From: Acidobacteriota bacterium
GTDB lineage: Bacteria; Acidobacteriota; Terriglobia; Terriglobales; Acidobacteriaceae
DNA length: 64,000 bases
Direction of reading: 5' to 3'
Assembly: GCA_021780315.1 (NCBI GenBank)
Contig: JAJXYY010000042.1
Location: 1-64,000 of the forward strand
The notes beneath the pieces were generated by a model. That model saw nothing but the letters and a program-made list of their open reading frames with translations. It made no database searches and was not told where the DNA came from. Position numbers and translations under genes: made by a program. Below are positions 54,049-63,022 of this stretch, piece after piece (position 1 is the first letter of the stretch; each line of letters opens with the position of its first letter).

Positions 54049-54932
54049 TGGCGGAAGCGAAGCAGAAGTTGAAGCTGGGAATTCCCAAGGGCAGCCTGCA
54101 GGATGCGACGATTGCGCTGTTTGAACGCGCGGGCTGGAAGATCTATGCAAGCGGCCGGAGCTACTTTCCTTCGATCGACGATACGGAGATTGAGTGCATG
54201 CTGGTACGGGCGCAGGAGATGGCCCGGTATGTGGAGCATGGTGCGCTGGATGCGGGCCTGACGGGCAATGACTGGGTGCTGGAGAACCAGACAGATGTGG
54301 AGTACGTGACGAGCCTGACGTATTCCAAGGTGAGCCGGCAGAAGGTGCGTTGGGTGCTGTGCGTACCTGAGGATTCGCCGTTCCAGAAGCCGGAAGACCT
54401 GGCGGGGAAGACGATTGCAACGGAGTTGGTGGAGTTTACGAAGCGCTACTTTGCGGAGAAGAATATTCCGGTGAAGGTGGAGTTCAGCTGGGGCGCTACG
54501 GAAGTAAAGCCGCCGACGCTGGCAGATGCGATTGTTGAGGTGACAGAGACGGGATCGAGTCTGCGGGCTAACCGTTTGCGGATTATCGAGACACTGATGG
54601 AGAGCGAGACACAGTTGATCGCAAACAAAACTTCGTTTGCGGACACGTGGAAGCGCGAGAAGATTGAGAATATTGCGCTGATGCTGAATGCAGCGATCGC
54701 GGCACAGGGCAAGGTGGGGCTCTTGCTGAATGTGCCGAAGACGCAGTTCGATGCAGTGGTTGCAGTGTTGCCTGCGCTGAATTCGCCGACGGTTTCGCAG
54801 TTGAGCGATGCTGGGTGGCTGGCACTGAACACGATTCTGGATGAGCGCGATGTGCGCGATGTGATTCCAAAGCTGAAGGCTGCGGGCGCGACGGGGATTG
54901 TGGAGTATCCGTTGAGCAAGGTAGTTTTGTAG
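54048..54932 (+). CDS. hisG: ATP phosphoribosyltransferase, long form
   Basis: HisG joins ATP and PRPP, the first and controlled step of histidine synthesis. The 294-residue length and the C-terminal domain (about residues 222-294, [15 protein letters not shown] and [10 protein letters not shown]) show the long, self-sufficient type with its own histidine-binding regulatory domain, so no HisZ is needed. The N-terminal [28 protein letters not shown] and the PRPP-binding [16 protein letters not shown] segments are clear. Feedback inhibition by histidine is expected. Its ATG overlaps the hisI stop (TAATG). Confidence 0.97.
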   Translation: MAEAKQKLKLGIPKGSLQDATIALFERAGWKIYASGRSYFPSIDDTEIECMLVRAQEMARYVEHGALDAGLTGNDWVLENQTDVEYVTSLTYSKVSRQKVRWVLCVPEDSPFQKPEDLAGKTIATELVEFTKRYFAEKNIPVKVEFSWGATEVKPPTLADAIVEVTETGSSLRANRLRIIETLMESETQLIANKTSFADTWKREKIENIALMLNAAIAAQGKVGLLLNVPKTQFDAVVAVLPALNSPTVSQLSDAGWLALNTILDERDVRDVIPKLKAAGATGIVEYPLSKVVL

Positions 54933-54954
54933 TTTGTAACCAATTGAGGTCGCA

Positions 54955-56217
54955 ATGAAGCTGGTACGTACGTTTGGTCGAGGAGCGAAGGCAGCTACGG
55001 CGTTGATTCGGACGCTGGAGCAACGAGGCGCCTTGAATACGGCGCGAGTCGAGGCAGTGGTGCGGGAGATCTTGTCCGAAGTGCGGCAGGGTGGGGATGC
55101 CGCGCTGCGCCGCTATGCGGGAGAGTACGACTCGCTTGGCGCGGGGCAGGAACTGTTGGTCTCGCAGGAGGAGATGAAGGCTGCGTGGGAGACCACTGAT
55201 CCGAAGCTGCAGGAGGCGATGCGGGTGGCGCAGGCTAACATTCGCGGATTTGCAGAGGCACAGAAGCCGCAGGAGTGGATGATGTCTCCTGCGGAGGGAG
55301 TGAAGACGGGCCAGATTGTGAGGCCGCTGGGGAGCGTGGGCTGCTATGTGCCGGGCGGGCGGTATCCGCTGCCTTCGACGCTGCTGATGACGGTGACTCC
55401 GGCGCAGGTGGCGGGAGTGGAGCGGATTGTGGTGTGCTCGCCAAAGCCAGTGAAGGAGACGATGGCAGCGGCTTGGCTGGCGGGGGTAACGGAGTTTTAC
55501 CGGGTGGGCGGGGCGCAGGCGATTGCGGCGATGGCGTATGGAACGGAGTCGCTGGGACGGGTAGATAAGATTGTGGGACCGGGAAATCTGTTTGTGACGG
55601 CGGCTAAGCTGCTGGTTTCGGCGGAGTGCGGGATCGATATGCCAGCGGGACCCACGGAGATTGGCGTGACGAGTGAGACCGGAGATGCGGCTGGAATTGC
55701 GGCGGATCTGGTGGCGCAGGCCGAGCATGATCCGGAAGCGCTGGCGGTGCTGATTACCAGCCGCGAGGCGTTGGCCGAGGCTGTTGCAGCCGAGGTGAAG
55801 GAGCAGTCGAAGACGAATACACTGGCGAAGAAGTCGTTGTCGGCGCAGGGCTGTATTTTTGTAACCGAAACTGTTGCAGAAGCGCAGGCACTGACGAACC
55901 GGCTGGCGCTTGAGCACCTGACGGTGGATTCGGCGGCGGATTTGAAGTGGGTGAAGAATGCGGGCAGTGTGTTTGTTGGCGCTTATTCGCCGCAGTCGAT
56001 GGGGGATTATGTGTCGGGTCCGAACCACGTGCTGCCTACTGGACGGAACGGCCGGATGCGTGCGGGGCTGAGCGTGATGGATTTCGTGAAGGTGATAACG
56101 GTGCAGCAGTATACGCGCAAGGGACTGAAGGAGTTGGGACCTTACGCTGTGGCACTGGCAGAGGCAGAGGGGCTGACCGGCCACGCGGAGAGCGTGCGGC
56201 AGAGGATGAAGCGTTAG
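54955..56217 (+). CDS. hisD: Histidinol dehydrogenase
   Basis: HisD oxidises L-histidinol to L-histidine in two NAD-dependent steps, the last of the pathway. The 420-residue protein has GSVGCYVPGGRYPLPSTLLMT (about residues 125-145), GPGNLFVTAAK, DMPAGPTEIGV and the catalytic/metal site AEHDPEA. PSGNHVLPT-like sequence (VSGPNHVLPTG) and HAESVRQRMKR complete the family pattern. It follows hisG by 22 bases. No unusual features. Confidence 0.97.
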   Translation: MKLVRTFGRGAKAATALIRTLEQRGALNTARVEAVVREILSEVRQGGDAALRRYAGEYDSLGAGQELLVSQEEMKAAWETTDPKLQEAMRVAQANIRGFAEAQKPQEWMMSPAEGVKTGQIVRPLGSVGCYVPGGRYPLPSTLLMTVTPAQVAGVERIVVCSPKPVKETMAAAWLAGVTEFYRVGGAQAIAAMAYGTESLGRVDKIVGPGNLFVTAAKLLVSAECGIDMPAGPTEIGVTSETGDAAGIAADLVAQAEHDPEALAVLITSREALAEAVAAEVKEQSKTNTLAKKSLSAQGCIFVTETVAEAQALTNRLALEHLTVDSAADLKWVKNAGSVFVGAYSPQSMGDYVSGPNHVLPTGRNGRMRAGLSVMDFVKVITVQQYTRKGLKELGPYAVALAEAEGLTGHAESVRQRMKR

Positions 56218-56228
56218 AACGTGAGGAC

Positions 56229-57359
56229 ATGATGGCATTTGCTACCGATGTGGTTACACAAACAAGAACGGTACAGCCGCGGCGTGCGGTGCTGGCTATG
56301 CCGGAGTACCATCCTCCTCTGGCGGAGCGCAAGGCGTTGCGGCTGGACTTCAACGAGAACACACTGGCACCGAGTCCGCGGGTGATGGAACGGCTGCAGG
56401 CGATTACGGCTGAAGGGCTGACGAAGTATCCGGAGCGGGAGCCGGTCGAGCGGATTGTTGCCGAACACTTTGGCTTGCAAGGCGAGCAGGTGCTGCTGAC
56501 CAATGGGGTAGATGAGGCGATTCACCTGATGTGCACTACGTTTTTGGATGAAGGCGATGAGGCGTTGATTACGACGCCTACGTTTTTCATGTATGACGTG
56601 AATGTGCAACTGATGGTTCCGCAGGGGCTGCGGAAGGTGCAGGCGGATGCTTCGCTGGAGTTTCCGTTTGAGCGATTTATGGCGGCGATTACGGAGAAGA
56701 CGAAGTTGATCATGGTGGCTTCGCCGAATAATCCTACTGGTACGGTGGTGCGGCGGGAGCATCTGCTGGCGATTGCGCAGGCGGCTCCGCATGCGGTGCT
56801 GATGGTGGATGAGGCGTACTACCATTTTGACGGGGCGACGACGATAGGCGATCTGAATTCGGTTCCGAATTTGATTGTGGCGCGGACGTTCTCGAAGGCG
56901 TATGGACTGGCGAATCTACGGATTGGGATGCTGGCCGGGAACGCAGAGCTGCTGAAGTATGTGCGGAAGACCTGCTCACCGTACAACGTGAATGGAGTGG
57001 CGCTGGATTGCCTGCAGGCGGCGATAGAAGATGAGGCTTACCTGGCGTGGTATGTGGACCAGGTGCGGGTGGGTCGAGAGCGAATGATGGCTGGACTGCG
57101 GGAGTTGGGGGTTCCGTTCTGGACGAGCCATGCGAATTTTGTACTGATGAATATTGGGCCGAAGCATGCTGCGTTGGTGCAGGCGATGCGAGGGCATGGC
57201 GTGTTGCTGCGTGACCGGTCGGCTGATCCGGGGTGCGATGGTTGCGTGCGGATCACGATTGGCGTGGAAGAGCATGTGACGGCTGGCTTAGTGGCGTTGC
57301 AGAGTTGTTTAGAAGAGATTGGCTGGGAGAAGCAGCAAGTTAGCGGGTTAGCGGGTTAG
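56229..57359 (+). CDS. hisC: Histidinol-phosphate aminotransferase
   Basis: HisC transfers an amino group from glutamate to imidazole-acetol phosphate. It is a 376-residue fold-type I PLP enzyme. LDFNENTLAPSP is at the N terminus, SPNNPTGT (about residue 170) and DEAYYHF in the middle, the PLP-binding lysine is in RTFSKAYGLANLRIG, and the phosphate-binding arginine is in VRITIG. The ATG at 56229 is immediately followed by a second ATG; GAGGAC lies just before. The last codons and the stop lie in a tract of an 8-base repeat (TTAGCGGG) that runs beyond the gene. Confidence 0.95.
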   Translation: MMAFATDVVTQTRTVQPRRAVLAMPEYHPPLAERKALRLDFNENTLAPSPRVMERLQAITAEGLTKYPEREPVERIVAEHFGLQGEQVLLTNGVDEAIHLMCTTFLDEGDEALITTPTFFMYDVNVQLMVPQGLRKVQADASLEFPFERFMAAITEKTKLIMVASPNNPTGTVVRREHLLAIAQAAPHAVLMVDEAYYHFDGATTIGDLNSVPNLIVARTFSKAYGLANLRIGMLAGNAELLKYVRKTCSPYNVNGVALDCLQAAIEDEAYLAWYVDQVRVGRERMMAGLRELGVPFWTSHANFVLMNIGPKHAALVQAMRGHGVLLRDRSADPGCDGCVRITIGVEEHVTAGLVALQSCLEEIGWEKQQVSGLAG

Positions 57360-57369
57360 CGGGTTAGCG
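57340..57369 (+). repeat. 8-base tandem repeat across the hisC stop codon
   Basis: TTAGCGGG is repeated three times and followed by TTAGCG. The unit length is not a multiple of three, so gain or loss of a unit changes the C-terminal residues of HisC and the distance to hisB. A new in-frame TAG is always near because the unit contains TTAG. Confidence 0.85.
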
Positions 57370-57385
57370 AAAGGAGTTTTGAGGA

Positions 57386-57994
57386 ATGGCGAAGAGTTTG
57401 GGCAAGGTTCGGACGGGTACGATCAAGCGGAGTACTACGGAGACGCAGATTGCGTTGAAGCTGGTGATCGATGGGCAGGGCGTTTACAAGGTGTCGACGG
57501 GGATTCGGTTCTTCGATCACATGCTGGAGTTGTTTACGCGGCATGGTGGATTTGACCTGACGCTGACGTGTACGGGCGATCTGGATGTGGACCAGCACCA
57601 TACGGTGGAGGATGTCGGGATTGCGCTGGGCGAGGCTTTCAACAAGGCGCTGGGCGATAAGAAGGGCATCATGCGCGCTGGGTACTTTGTGATGGCGATG
57701 GATGAGACGCTGGCGGTGGCTGCGGTGGATTTGAGCGGGCGCGTTGCTTATGTTGTCGACGATAAGGTGAAGGTGCGGCTGGTGGGGGATTTCCAGAGTG
57801 AGTTGCTGGCGGATTTCTTCGATGGGTTTGCTCGCGGCGCGAAGGCGAATGTGCATGTGAAGACGATGTATGGGCGGAGTAATCATCACAAGATCGAGGC
57901 GATTTTCAAGGCGTTTGCGCGAGCGCTGCGTGGGGCTTGCAGCCGGGATGAACGGATGCGGGAGATGCTGCCAAGTACGAAGGGGTTGCTGTGA
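57386..57994 (+). CDS. hisB: Imidazoleglycerol-phosphate dehydratase
   Basis: HisB removes water from imidazoleglycerol phosphate. The 202-residue protein is the monofunctional dehydratase, without the phosphatase domain found in E. coli HisB. Its metal-binding motifs are [17 protein letters not shown] (with [10 protein letters not shown]-like [14 protein letters not shown]) and the second copy [17 protein letters not shown]-like [18 protein letters not shown] separate histidinol-phosphatase gene must exist elsewhere. The ATG follows GAGGA. It overlaps hisH by four bases (GTGA). Confidence 0.97.
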   Translation: MAKSLGKVRTGTIKRSTTETQIALKLVIDGQGVYKVSTGIRFFDHMLELFTRHGGFDLTLTCTGDLDVDQHHTVEDVGIALGEAFNKALGDKKGIMRAGYFVMAMDETLAVAAVDLSGRVAYVVDDKVKVRLVGDFQSELLADFFDGFARGAKANVHVKTMYGRSNHHKIEAIFKAFARALRGACSRDERMREMLPSTKGLL

Positions 57995-58599
57995 TTGCAG
58001 TGATTGATTACAAGGCGGGAAATCTGACCAGCGTGGTGAAGGCGCTGAAGTATGTGGGCGCGGAGACGTTGGTGACGCAGGACCCAGAGGTGGTGCTCCG
58101 GGCCGCGAAGGTGGTGCTGCCGGGGGTGGGACACTTTCAGGCTACGCAGTTGCTGTCGGAGTTGGGGATTACGGCGGCGGTGCGAGAGAGTGTGGCGAAG
58201 GGCGCGTGGTTTCTGGGGATTTGCGTGGGGATGCAGTGGTTGTTTGAGGGCTCGACGGAGGCTCCGGGGGTGGTGGGGCTGGGGCATTTTGAAGGGATGT
58301 GTGAGCGGTTCCCTGCTGTGTTTGAGGGTGCAGAGTTGAAGTCGCCGCATGTGGGTTGGAACTCACTGGAACGGGTGCGTGAGGATTCGCGTTTGCTGCG
58401 GGGTGTTGCGGAGGGTGGGTTTGTGTATTACACACACTCTTGGCGGGCTCCGGTGGTACAAGCAACTGCTTCGGTTACAGAATACGGTGGTGCGTTTACG
58501 GGCGTGGTGGAGCGAGAGAATGTGATGGGGGTGCAGTTTCATCCGGAGAAGTCGAGCGCGGTGGGATTGCGGATGTTGCAGAATTTTGTGGAGTTGTGA
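57991..58599 (+). CDS. hisH: Imidazole glycerol phosphate synthase, glutaminase subunit
   Basis: HisH releases ammonia from glutamine and passes it to HisF. The 202-residue class I amidotransferase has the nucleophile Cys in [14 protein letters not shown] (about residue 78) and the catalytic His-Pro-Glu in [10 protein letters not shown] near residue 182. The first strand is VIDYKAGNL. It starts at a GTG that overlaps the hisB stop, so the two are translationally coupled. hisF follows after an 81-base gap. Confidence 0.96.
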   Translation: MIAVIDYKAGNLTSVVKALKYVGAETLVTQDPEVVLRAAKVVLPGVGHFQATQLLSELGITAAVRESVAKGAWFLGICVGMQWLFEGSTEAPGVVGLGHFEGMCERFPAVFEGAELKSPHVGWNSLERVREDSRLLRGVAEGGFVYYTHSWRAPVVQATASVTEYGGAFTGVVERENVMGVQFHPEKSSAVGLRMLQNFVEL

Positions 58600-58680
58600 A
58601 TAGAGTGGACGGCCTACGAGAGCAGAGTAGATCGTCGGCTGTGAGAGGGTTGGCAATTTTGATGGAGATGGGGTGTTAGC

Positions 58681-59451
58681 GTGCTGACGAAGAGGATTAT
58701 CGCTTGTCTGGATGTGCGGGATGGGCGGGTGGTGAAGGGCGTGCAGTTTGTCGATATCGTGGATGCGGGCGATCCGGCGGAGTTGGCGCATCGTCATGCG
58801 GCGGCGGGTGCGGATGAGATTGTGCTGCTGGATATTACGGCGACGCACGAGGGACGGGGGACGCTGATCGATACGGTGCAACGGACGGCGGCGACGCTGT
58901 TTGTGCCGTTTACGGTGGGCGGTGGGATCAGGAGTGCGGAGGATGCGGCGGCGGTGTTCGACGCGGGTGCGGACAAGGTGAGTATCAATTCGAGTGCGAT
59001 TGCGCGGCCGGAGCTGATTGGGGAGATTGGCGGGAGCTTTGGGGCGCAGGCGGTGATTGTGGCGATTGATGCGCGGCGGGGCGTGCTGGGAGTAGAGGAC
59101 GCCGAGGTGTACGTCAGCGGCGGTCGCAAGGCTACTGGGCTGCGGGTGGTGGATTGGGCCATCGAGGCGGAACAGCGGGGGGCGGGAGAGATTCTGCTGA
59201 CGAGTATGAATACGGATGGGATGCGGAACGGGTTTGATTGCGAGTTAACGGCGATGGTGTCGAGTGCGGTACAGATACCGGTGATTGCGAGCGGCGGGGC
59301 GGGTACGGCGGCGCACTTTGCGGAGGTGTTTGGACGCGGCAAGGCAGATGCAGCGCTGGCAGCGAGTATTTTTCACTTTGGGGTTACGGATTCACGGGAG
59401 TTGAAGGCGGAGTTGCGGCGGGCGGGGGTTAGTGTTCGTCTGCCGTGTTGA
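58681..59451 (+). CDS. hisF: Imidazole glycerol phosphate synthase, cyclase subunit
   Basis: HisF makes imidazole glycerol phosphate and AICAR from PRFAR and ammonia. The 256-residue TIM barrel has the catalytic Asp in [18 protein letters not shown] (Asp11) and a second in VAIDARRG (near 130), with the phosphate-binding loops [11 protein letters not shown] and [11 protein letters not shown]. It starts at a GTG at 58681. It is separated from hisH by 81 bases and from hisA by 101 bases, longer gaps than elsewhere in the operon. Confidence 0.96.
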   Translation: MLTKRIIACLDVRDGRVVKGVQFVDIVDAGDPAELAHRHAAAGADEIVLLDITATHEGRGTLIDTVQRTAATLFVPFTVGGGIRSAEDAAAVFDAGADKVSINSSAIARPELIGEIGGSFGAQAVIVAIDARRGVLGVEDAEVYVSGGRKATGLRVVDWAIEAEQRGAGEILLTSMNTDGMRNGFDCELTAMVSSAVQIPVIASGGAGTAAHFAEVFGRGKADAALAASIFHFGVTDSRELKAELRRAGVSVRLPC

Positions 59452-59497
59452 AGGGGGAGTTTGTGTGGGGACGGAGCAACGGCAACGACAGAAGCAG

Positions 59498-59518
59498 ATC
59501 CTCCGCTTCGCGAAGGAT
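59498..59518. repeat. Short inverted repeat in the hisF-hisA spacer
   Basis: ATCCTCCG and CGAAGGAT (one mismatch) surround CTTCG. The motif GATCCTCCGCTTCGCGAAGGATGACA resembles small palindromic repeats seen in acidobacterial intergenic DNA. Confidence 0.4.
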
Positions 59519-59552
59519 GACAACTAAAAATTTTAGATAAGGGGAGTGTTCG

Positions 59553-60257
59553 ATGTTGATACCTTCGATTGATTTGATGGGTGGGCGGATTGTGCAGTTG
59601 GTGCAGGGCGAGAAGTTGAAGCTGGCGTTTGATGATTTCGAGTATTGGATTGAGCGGTTCAGCAAGTATCCGGTGGTGCAGTTGATCGATCTGGATGCGG
59701 CGATGCGGCAGGGGGATAATCGTGCGCTGATCGAGATGATCTGCAAGCGTCTTCCTTGCCAGGTGGGTGGGGGGTTGAAGACGGCGGAGGATGGGCGGGC
59801 GCTGCTGGACGCGGGAGCGAAGCGGGTGATCTATGGGTCGAGCCTGTTTGGTGCACCGGTGGAGGGCGAAGGGCCGCGGCGGCATAAGGTGATTCGGCTG
59901 GAGTTTGCGGAGGCGCTGAAGAAGACGCTGGGTGAGGATGCGCTGGTGTTTAGCGTAGATACGAAGGGCGGGCGTGTAGCGGTGAAGGGGTGGAAGGACT
60001 CGGTTGATTTGACGCCGGAAGAAGCCGTGACGTGGCTGGAGGATTGCTGCGCTGCGTTTCTGTATACGCATGTGGATACGGAGGGGACGATGACGGGTTT
60101 TCCGCTGGATGTGGCGGCGATTCTGCGGGCTTGTACGGCGAAGCAGTTGATTGTGGCGGGGGGAATCAAGGAGCGCGCGGAGGTGGATGCTCTGGATGCG
60201 ATGGGGGTGGATGCGGTGGCGGGGATGGCGGTTTATTCGGGGGCGATGGAGGCGTAA
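59553..60257 (+). CDS. hisA: Phosphoribosylformimino-AICAR-phosphate isomerase
   Basis: HisA carries out the Amadori rearrangement from ProFAR to PRFAR. The 234-residue TIM barrel begins MLIPSIDLMGGRIVQLVQGE, with catalytic Asp7. The second Asp is in LVFSVDTKGGRVAVKGW (near residue 132). VGGGLKTAED and IVAGGI form the phosphate-binding sites. It lacks the typical SGGI-S-D loop wording but keeps the key residues, so it is a divergent form. It is last in the his operon. No clear terminator follows before the convergent VWA gene. Confidence 0.9.
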   Translation: MLIPSIDLMGGRIVQLVQGEKLKLAFDDFEYWIERFSKYPVVQLIDLDAAMRQGDNRALIEMICKRLPCQVGGGLKTAEDGRALLDAGAKRVIYGSSLFGAPVEGEGPRRHKVIRLEFAEALKKTLGEDALVFSVDTKGGRVAVKGWKDSVDLTPEEAVTWLEDCCAAFLYTHVDTEGTMTGFPLDVAAILRACTAKQLIVAGGIKERAEVDALDAMGVDAVAGMAVYSGAMEA

Positions 60258-60347
60258 GGCGGTCGCGCTTTGCGCGATGCCCACCTTCGCGACGATGGAA
60301 CTGTCGCGCAGATGGGGCATCCGGATTGGTGACAGAGTTGTATGGGT

Positions 60348-61376
60348 TTAGTTGTTGTCGGGGCTGTCGGCGGTGGCGTAGTAGCCTTTGCGGGCCTGGA
60401 CTTTTTGTCCGGGCTGGCAGGTGATGTTGAGGGTGCGGAAGGTGCCGTCGGCTTTGAGGTTGGTGGGGGTGTAGCTGGCGATGTATTGGGTACGGAGTTC
60501 GTCCTGGATCTGGGCGAAGGCCTCTTCGAGACGTTTGCCGTTGTTGCCTACGTTGATGACGCGGCCGCCGGTCTCTTTGGCGAGGCGCTCCATGTCTCCG
60601 TCGCCGGTGTAGCCCATGCCGAACCCGCCATAGAAGCCTCGGTCTGCGATGAGGATGACGTAGACGATGGCGTTGGCTTTCTGGGCGGCTTCGATGGAGG
60701 ATTTGAGGGTTTCCTGGGAACCCTGGTCGCCGCCGTCGGTGAGGAGGACGAGGATTTTGCGGCCGGCTTCCTGGCGGAGTTTGTCGTGTGCGGCGAGGTA
60801 GACGGCGTCGTAGAGGAGGGTTCCGCGGGCGGTGCCGTGGCCGGTGACGGAGCCGGTGCCAGCGCCGGTGTTGATCTGGGCGCGGTCGATGGCGCGTTTG
60901 ATTTCGCGGGGGCTGTTGGTGTAGTCGGAGAGGAGGTCGACGTTGATATCGAAGGAGATAAGGAAGGCTTCATCCTTGGGGGTGAGGACGTCCTTGAGGA
61001 ATTCGGCGCCAGACTGTTGCTCGAGGGGGAGGACGTTCTGCTGGGAGCCGGAGGTATCGAGGAGGATGCCGATGGTGAGGGGGAGGTTTTTCTCCTGGGT
61101 GAAGTTTTTGGTTTTCTGGAGTTCCTTATCCTCGTAGATGCTGCAGTCGTCCTTGTGGAGGTTGGTGATGTAGCCGTTCTTGTCGCGGACGGAGAAGTAG
61201 ACGTTGACGAGGTTGACGTTGACTTTGAGGGTCTGGACGTCGTCGGACTCTACGGGTTGGGCTGGGGCGTCGCTGGGTGGGGGGGGGCCGCCGGGGGATG
61301 GGGCCTCCTGCGCATGGAGGGTGGCGGAGGCGAGGCCGAGGCAGAGGGCAGCAGAGGCAAGACGAAGTAAGCGCAT
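60348..61376 (-). CDS. VWFA-related secreted protein 1 (acidobacterial type)
   Basis: The 342-residue protein has a signal peptide (residues 1-22, ending LHAQE). A Pro-rich linker follows (about 26-42), then an N-terminal beta module (VNVNLVNVYFSVRDKNGYITNLHKDD) and a von Willebrand A domain. The metal-ion site is intact: DTSGS at 107-111 and TDGGDQGS around 209-216. The segment LRTQYIASYTP before the C terminus is typical of the acidobacterial VWFA-related family. The ligand is unknown. It is convergent with hisA and divergent from a homologous gene at 61573. Confidence 0.9.
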   Translation of the reverse strand: MRLLRLASAALCLGLASATLHAQEAPSPGGPPPPSDAPAQPVESDDVQTLKVNVNLVNVYFSVRDKNGYITNLHKDDCSIYEDKELQKTKNFTQEKNLPLTIGILLDTSGSQQNVLPLEQQSGAEFLKDVLTPKDEAFLISFDINVDLLSDYTNSPREIKRAIDRAQINTGAGTGSVTGHGTARGTLLYDAVYLAAHDKLRQEAGRKILVLLTDGGDQGSQETLKSSIEAAQKANAIVYVILIADRGFYGGFGMGYTGDGDMERLAKETGGRVINVGNNGKRLEEAFAQIQDELRTQYIASYTPTNLKADGTFRTLNITCQPGQKVQARKGYYATADSPDNN

Positions 61377-61572
61377 ACCGTATTAGACGATGGATATGGG
61401 GTGCTGGTCAGCGGAAGTTGGAGAGATTTGCAGGGCACAACGCCGGGGGGTGGGTGTGCGTCCAAGAGAGGGCAAGCAGCTGGCGGGATGACGCTGGGGA
61501 GGAAGCACTGGTAGTCTGATAACTGGTATAGATTTTAGGTATTTGCTGGCTGAATAAGATGGGGGTCGTAGC

Positions 61573-62949
61573 GTGGTAAGGCATAGCGTATTGGCAGGAG
61601 CGATGGCGTTTCTGGTGTTTGGGCAGGCACCGCAGCAACAGGCGTTGCCGGATGGACCGAAGAGTCAGCAGACGATACCGGACGCACCGAAGCCGCAGGC
61701 GGCTTTGCCGGGCGTAGCGGCGGTGGCACCGGGTGAAGGCACGACTGTGGACTCCAACGGCGACGCGAAGCCTGCGGACGATGAGCAGCAGGTCGCGCCG
61801 GCGACGAACCTGAAGGACGCGGCAGCGGCGGAACAACATGCGGATGATGGTCCTGCGCCGGAGGTTCCGGCGGGTGGGGATGCGGCCAAGGTGTTTACGC
61901 TGGCGCGGGTGCAGGTGAACTTTGTGGAAGTGCCGTTCACGGTGAAGGACTCGAAGGGGCAGTTGGTCCCGGGGCTGACGTGGCGGGATGTTCGGGTGTA
62001 TGAGAACGGGTACCGGCAGCAGATGCGTTTGTTCACGGTTGATCCGTTTCCGCTGTCGGTGGCGCTGGTGATTGACCAGAGCCTGCCGTTCGACACGATG
62101 ACAAAGGTGAACAATGCGCTGAATGCGCTGCAGGGCGCGTTCTCTCCATATGACGAGGTTGCGGTGTTTACGTACAACAACGGACCGAAGATGCAGACGG
62201 ACTTTACGGCGGCGCAGAGTGCGCGGCTGGGAGCGATTCTGGAGCGGTCGAAGACGCCGGGGCGTGAGGCGGCGATGGACTATACGAGCGGGCCGCTGTC
62301 GCAGAACATCAACATCAATAACGGCGCACTGAGCCATATTGATCCGAATACGAATTCGACGCATGGGACGAGCCTGAGCAATACGCTGAATGTGCCGCGC
62401 GAGATGCATACGCTGAACGACGCGATCTTTGAGGCGGCGAAGGCGACGACGAAGACGGGTTCTGGACGGCGACGGATTGTGTATGTGATCAGCGACGGCA
62501 AGGAGTACGGCAGCACGACCAAGTACAAGGACGTGGTGAAGTACCTGCAGACGAACCAGATTGCGGTGTGGTCGACGCTGGTGGGCGATTCTTCAGTGAT
62601 GGGGCTGGGCTTTCTGGACCGGATCCACTTGCCGTTGACGATGCGGGACAACATTTTACCGCTATATGCTTCTGCGACGGGCGGGCAGACGGATGCGGAG
62701 TTCCGGACGAAGGGGATCACGAACAGCTTTGCACGGATCACGGAAGAGGTACGCACGCAGTACACGGTGGGCTACTACACGCATGAGCCGTTTATCGATG
62801 GTAAGTACCGGACGCTGGAGGTTCGGGTACTGCGACCGAATCTGACGGTAGTGGCGAAGAAGGGCTACTATCCGACAGCAGCGGCTGCGGCTACGCCATC
62901 ACGGCCGGTGACGACGCCAGCGCCAGCGACGACGGCACCAAAGCAGTAG
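61573..62949 (+). CDS. VWFA-related secreted protein 2 with altered metal site
   Basis: The 458-residue protein starts at a GTG (61573). It has an N-terminal hydrophobic segment (about residues 5-18) and an 80-residue Ala/Pro-rich linker. The same module follows as in protein 1 (VQVNFVEVPFTVKDSKGQLVPGLTWRDVRVYENG), with a VWA domain and EEVRTQYTVGYYTHEP near the end. The metal-ion site reads DQSLP at 168-172 instead of D-x-S-x-S, so its third ligand is missing. A Thr/Pro/Ala-rich tail of about 30 residues ends the protein. It is divergent from protein 1, 196 bases apart. Confidence 0.87.
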   Translation: MVRHSVLAGAMAFLVFGQAPQQQALPDGPKSQQTIPDAPKPQAALPGVAAVAPGEGTTVDSNGDAKPADDEQQVAPATNLKDAAAAEQHADDGPAPEVPAGGDAAKVFTLARVQVNFVEVPFTVKDSKGQLVPGLTWRDVRVYENGYRQQMRLFTVDPFPLSVALVIDQSLPFDTMTKVNNALNALQGAFSPYDEVAVFTYNNGPKMQTDFTAAQSARLGAILERSKTPGREAAMDYTSGPLSQNININNGALSHIDPNTNSTHGTSLSNTLNVPREMHTLNDAIFEAAKATTKTGSGRRRIVYVISDGKEYGSTTKYKDVVKYLQTNQIAVWSTLVGDSSVMGLGFLDRIHLPLTMRDNILPLYASATGGQTDAEFRTKGITNSFARITEEVRTQYTVGYYTHEPFIDGKYRTLEVRVLRPNLTVVAKKGYYPTAAAAATPSRPVTTPAPATTAPKQ

Positions 62950-62966
62950 CGGCAACGGGAGCGAGC

Positions 62967-63000
62967 GGCAGGGCCTGCTGCGGGTAGTAGCAGGCCTGCC
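62967..63000 (+). terminator. Possible terminator hairpin after VWFA-related protein 2
   Basis: GGCAGGGCCTGCT and AGCAGGCCTGCC form a 12-bp stem with one bulged G and a nine-base loop, 18 bases after the stop. No T run follows, so termination is uncertain. Confidence 0.4.
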
Positions 63001-63022
63001 CTGGGGAAATCTGGATAGGACG

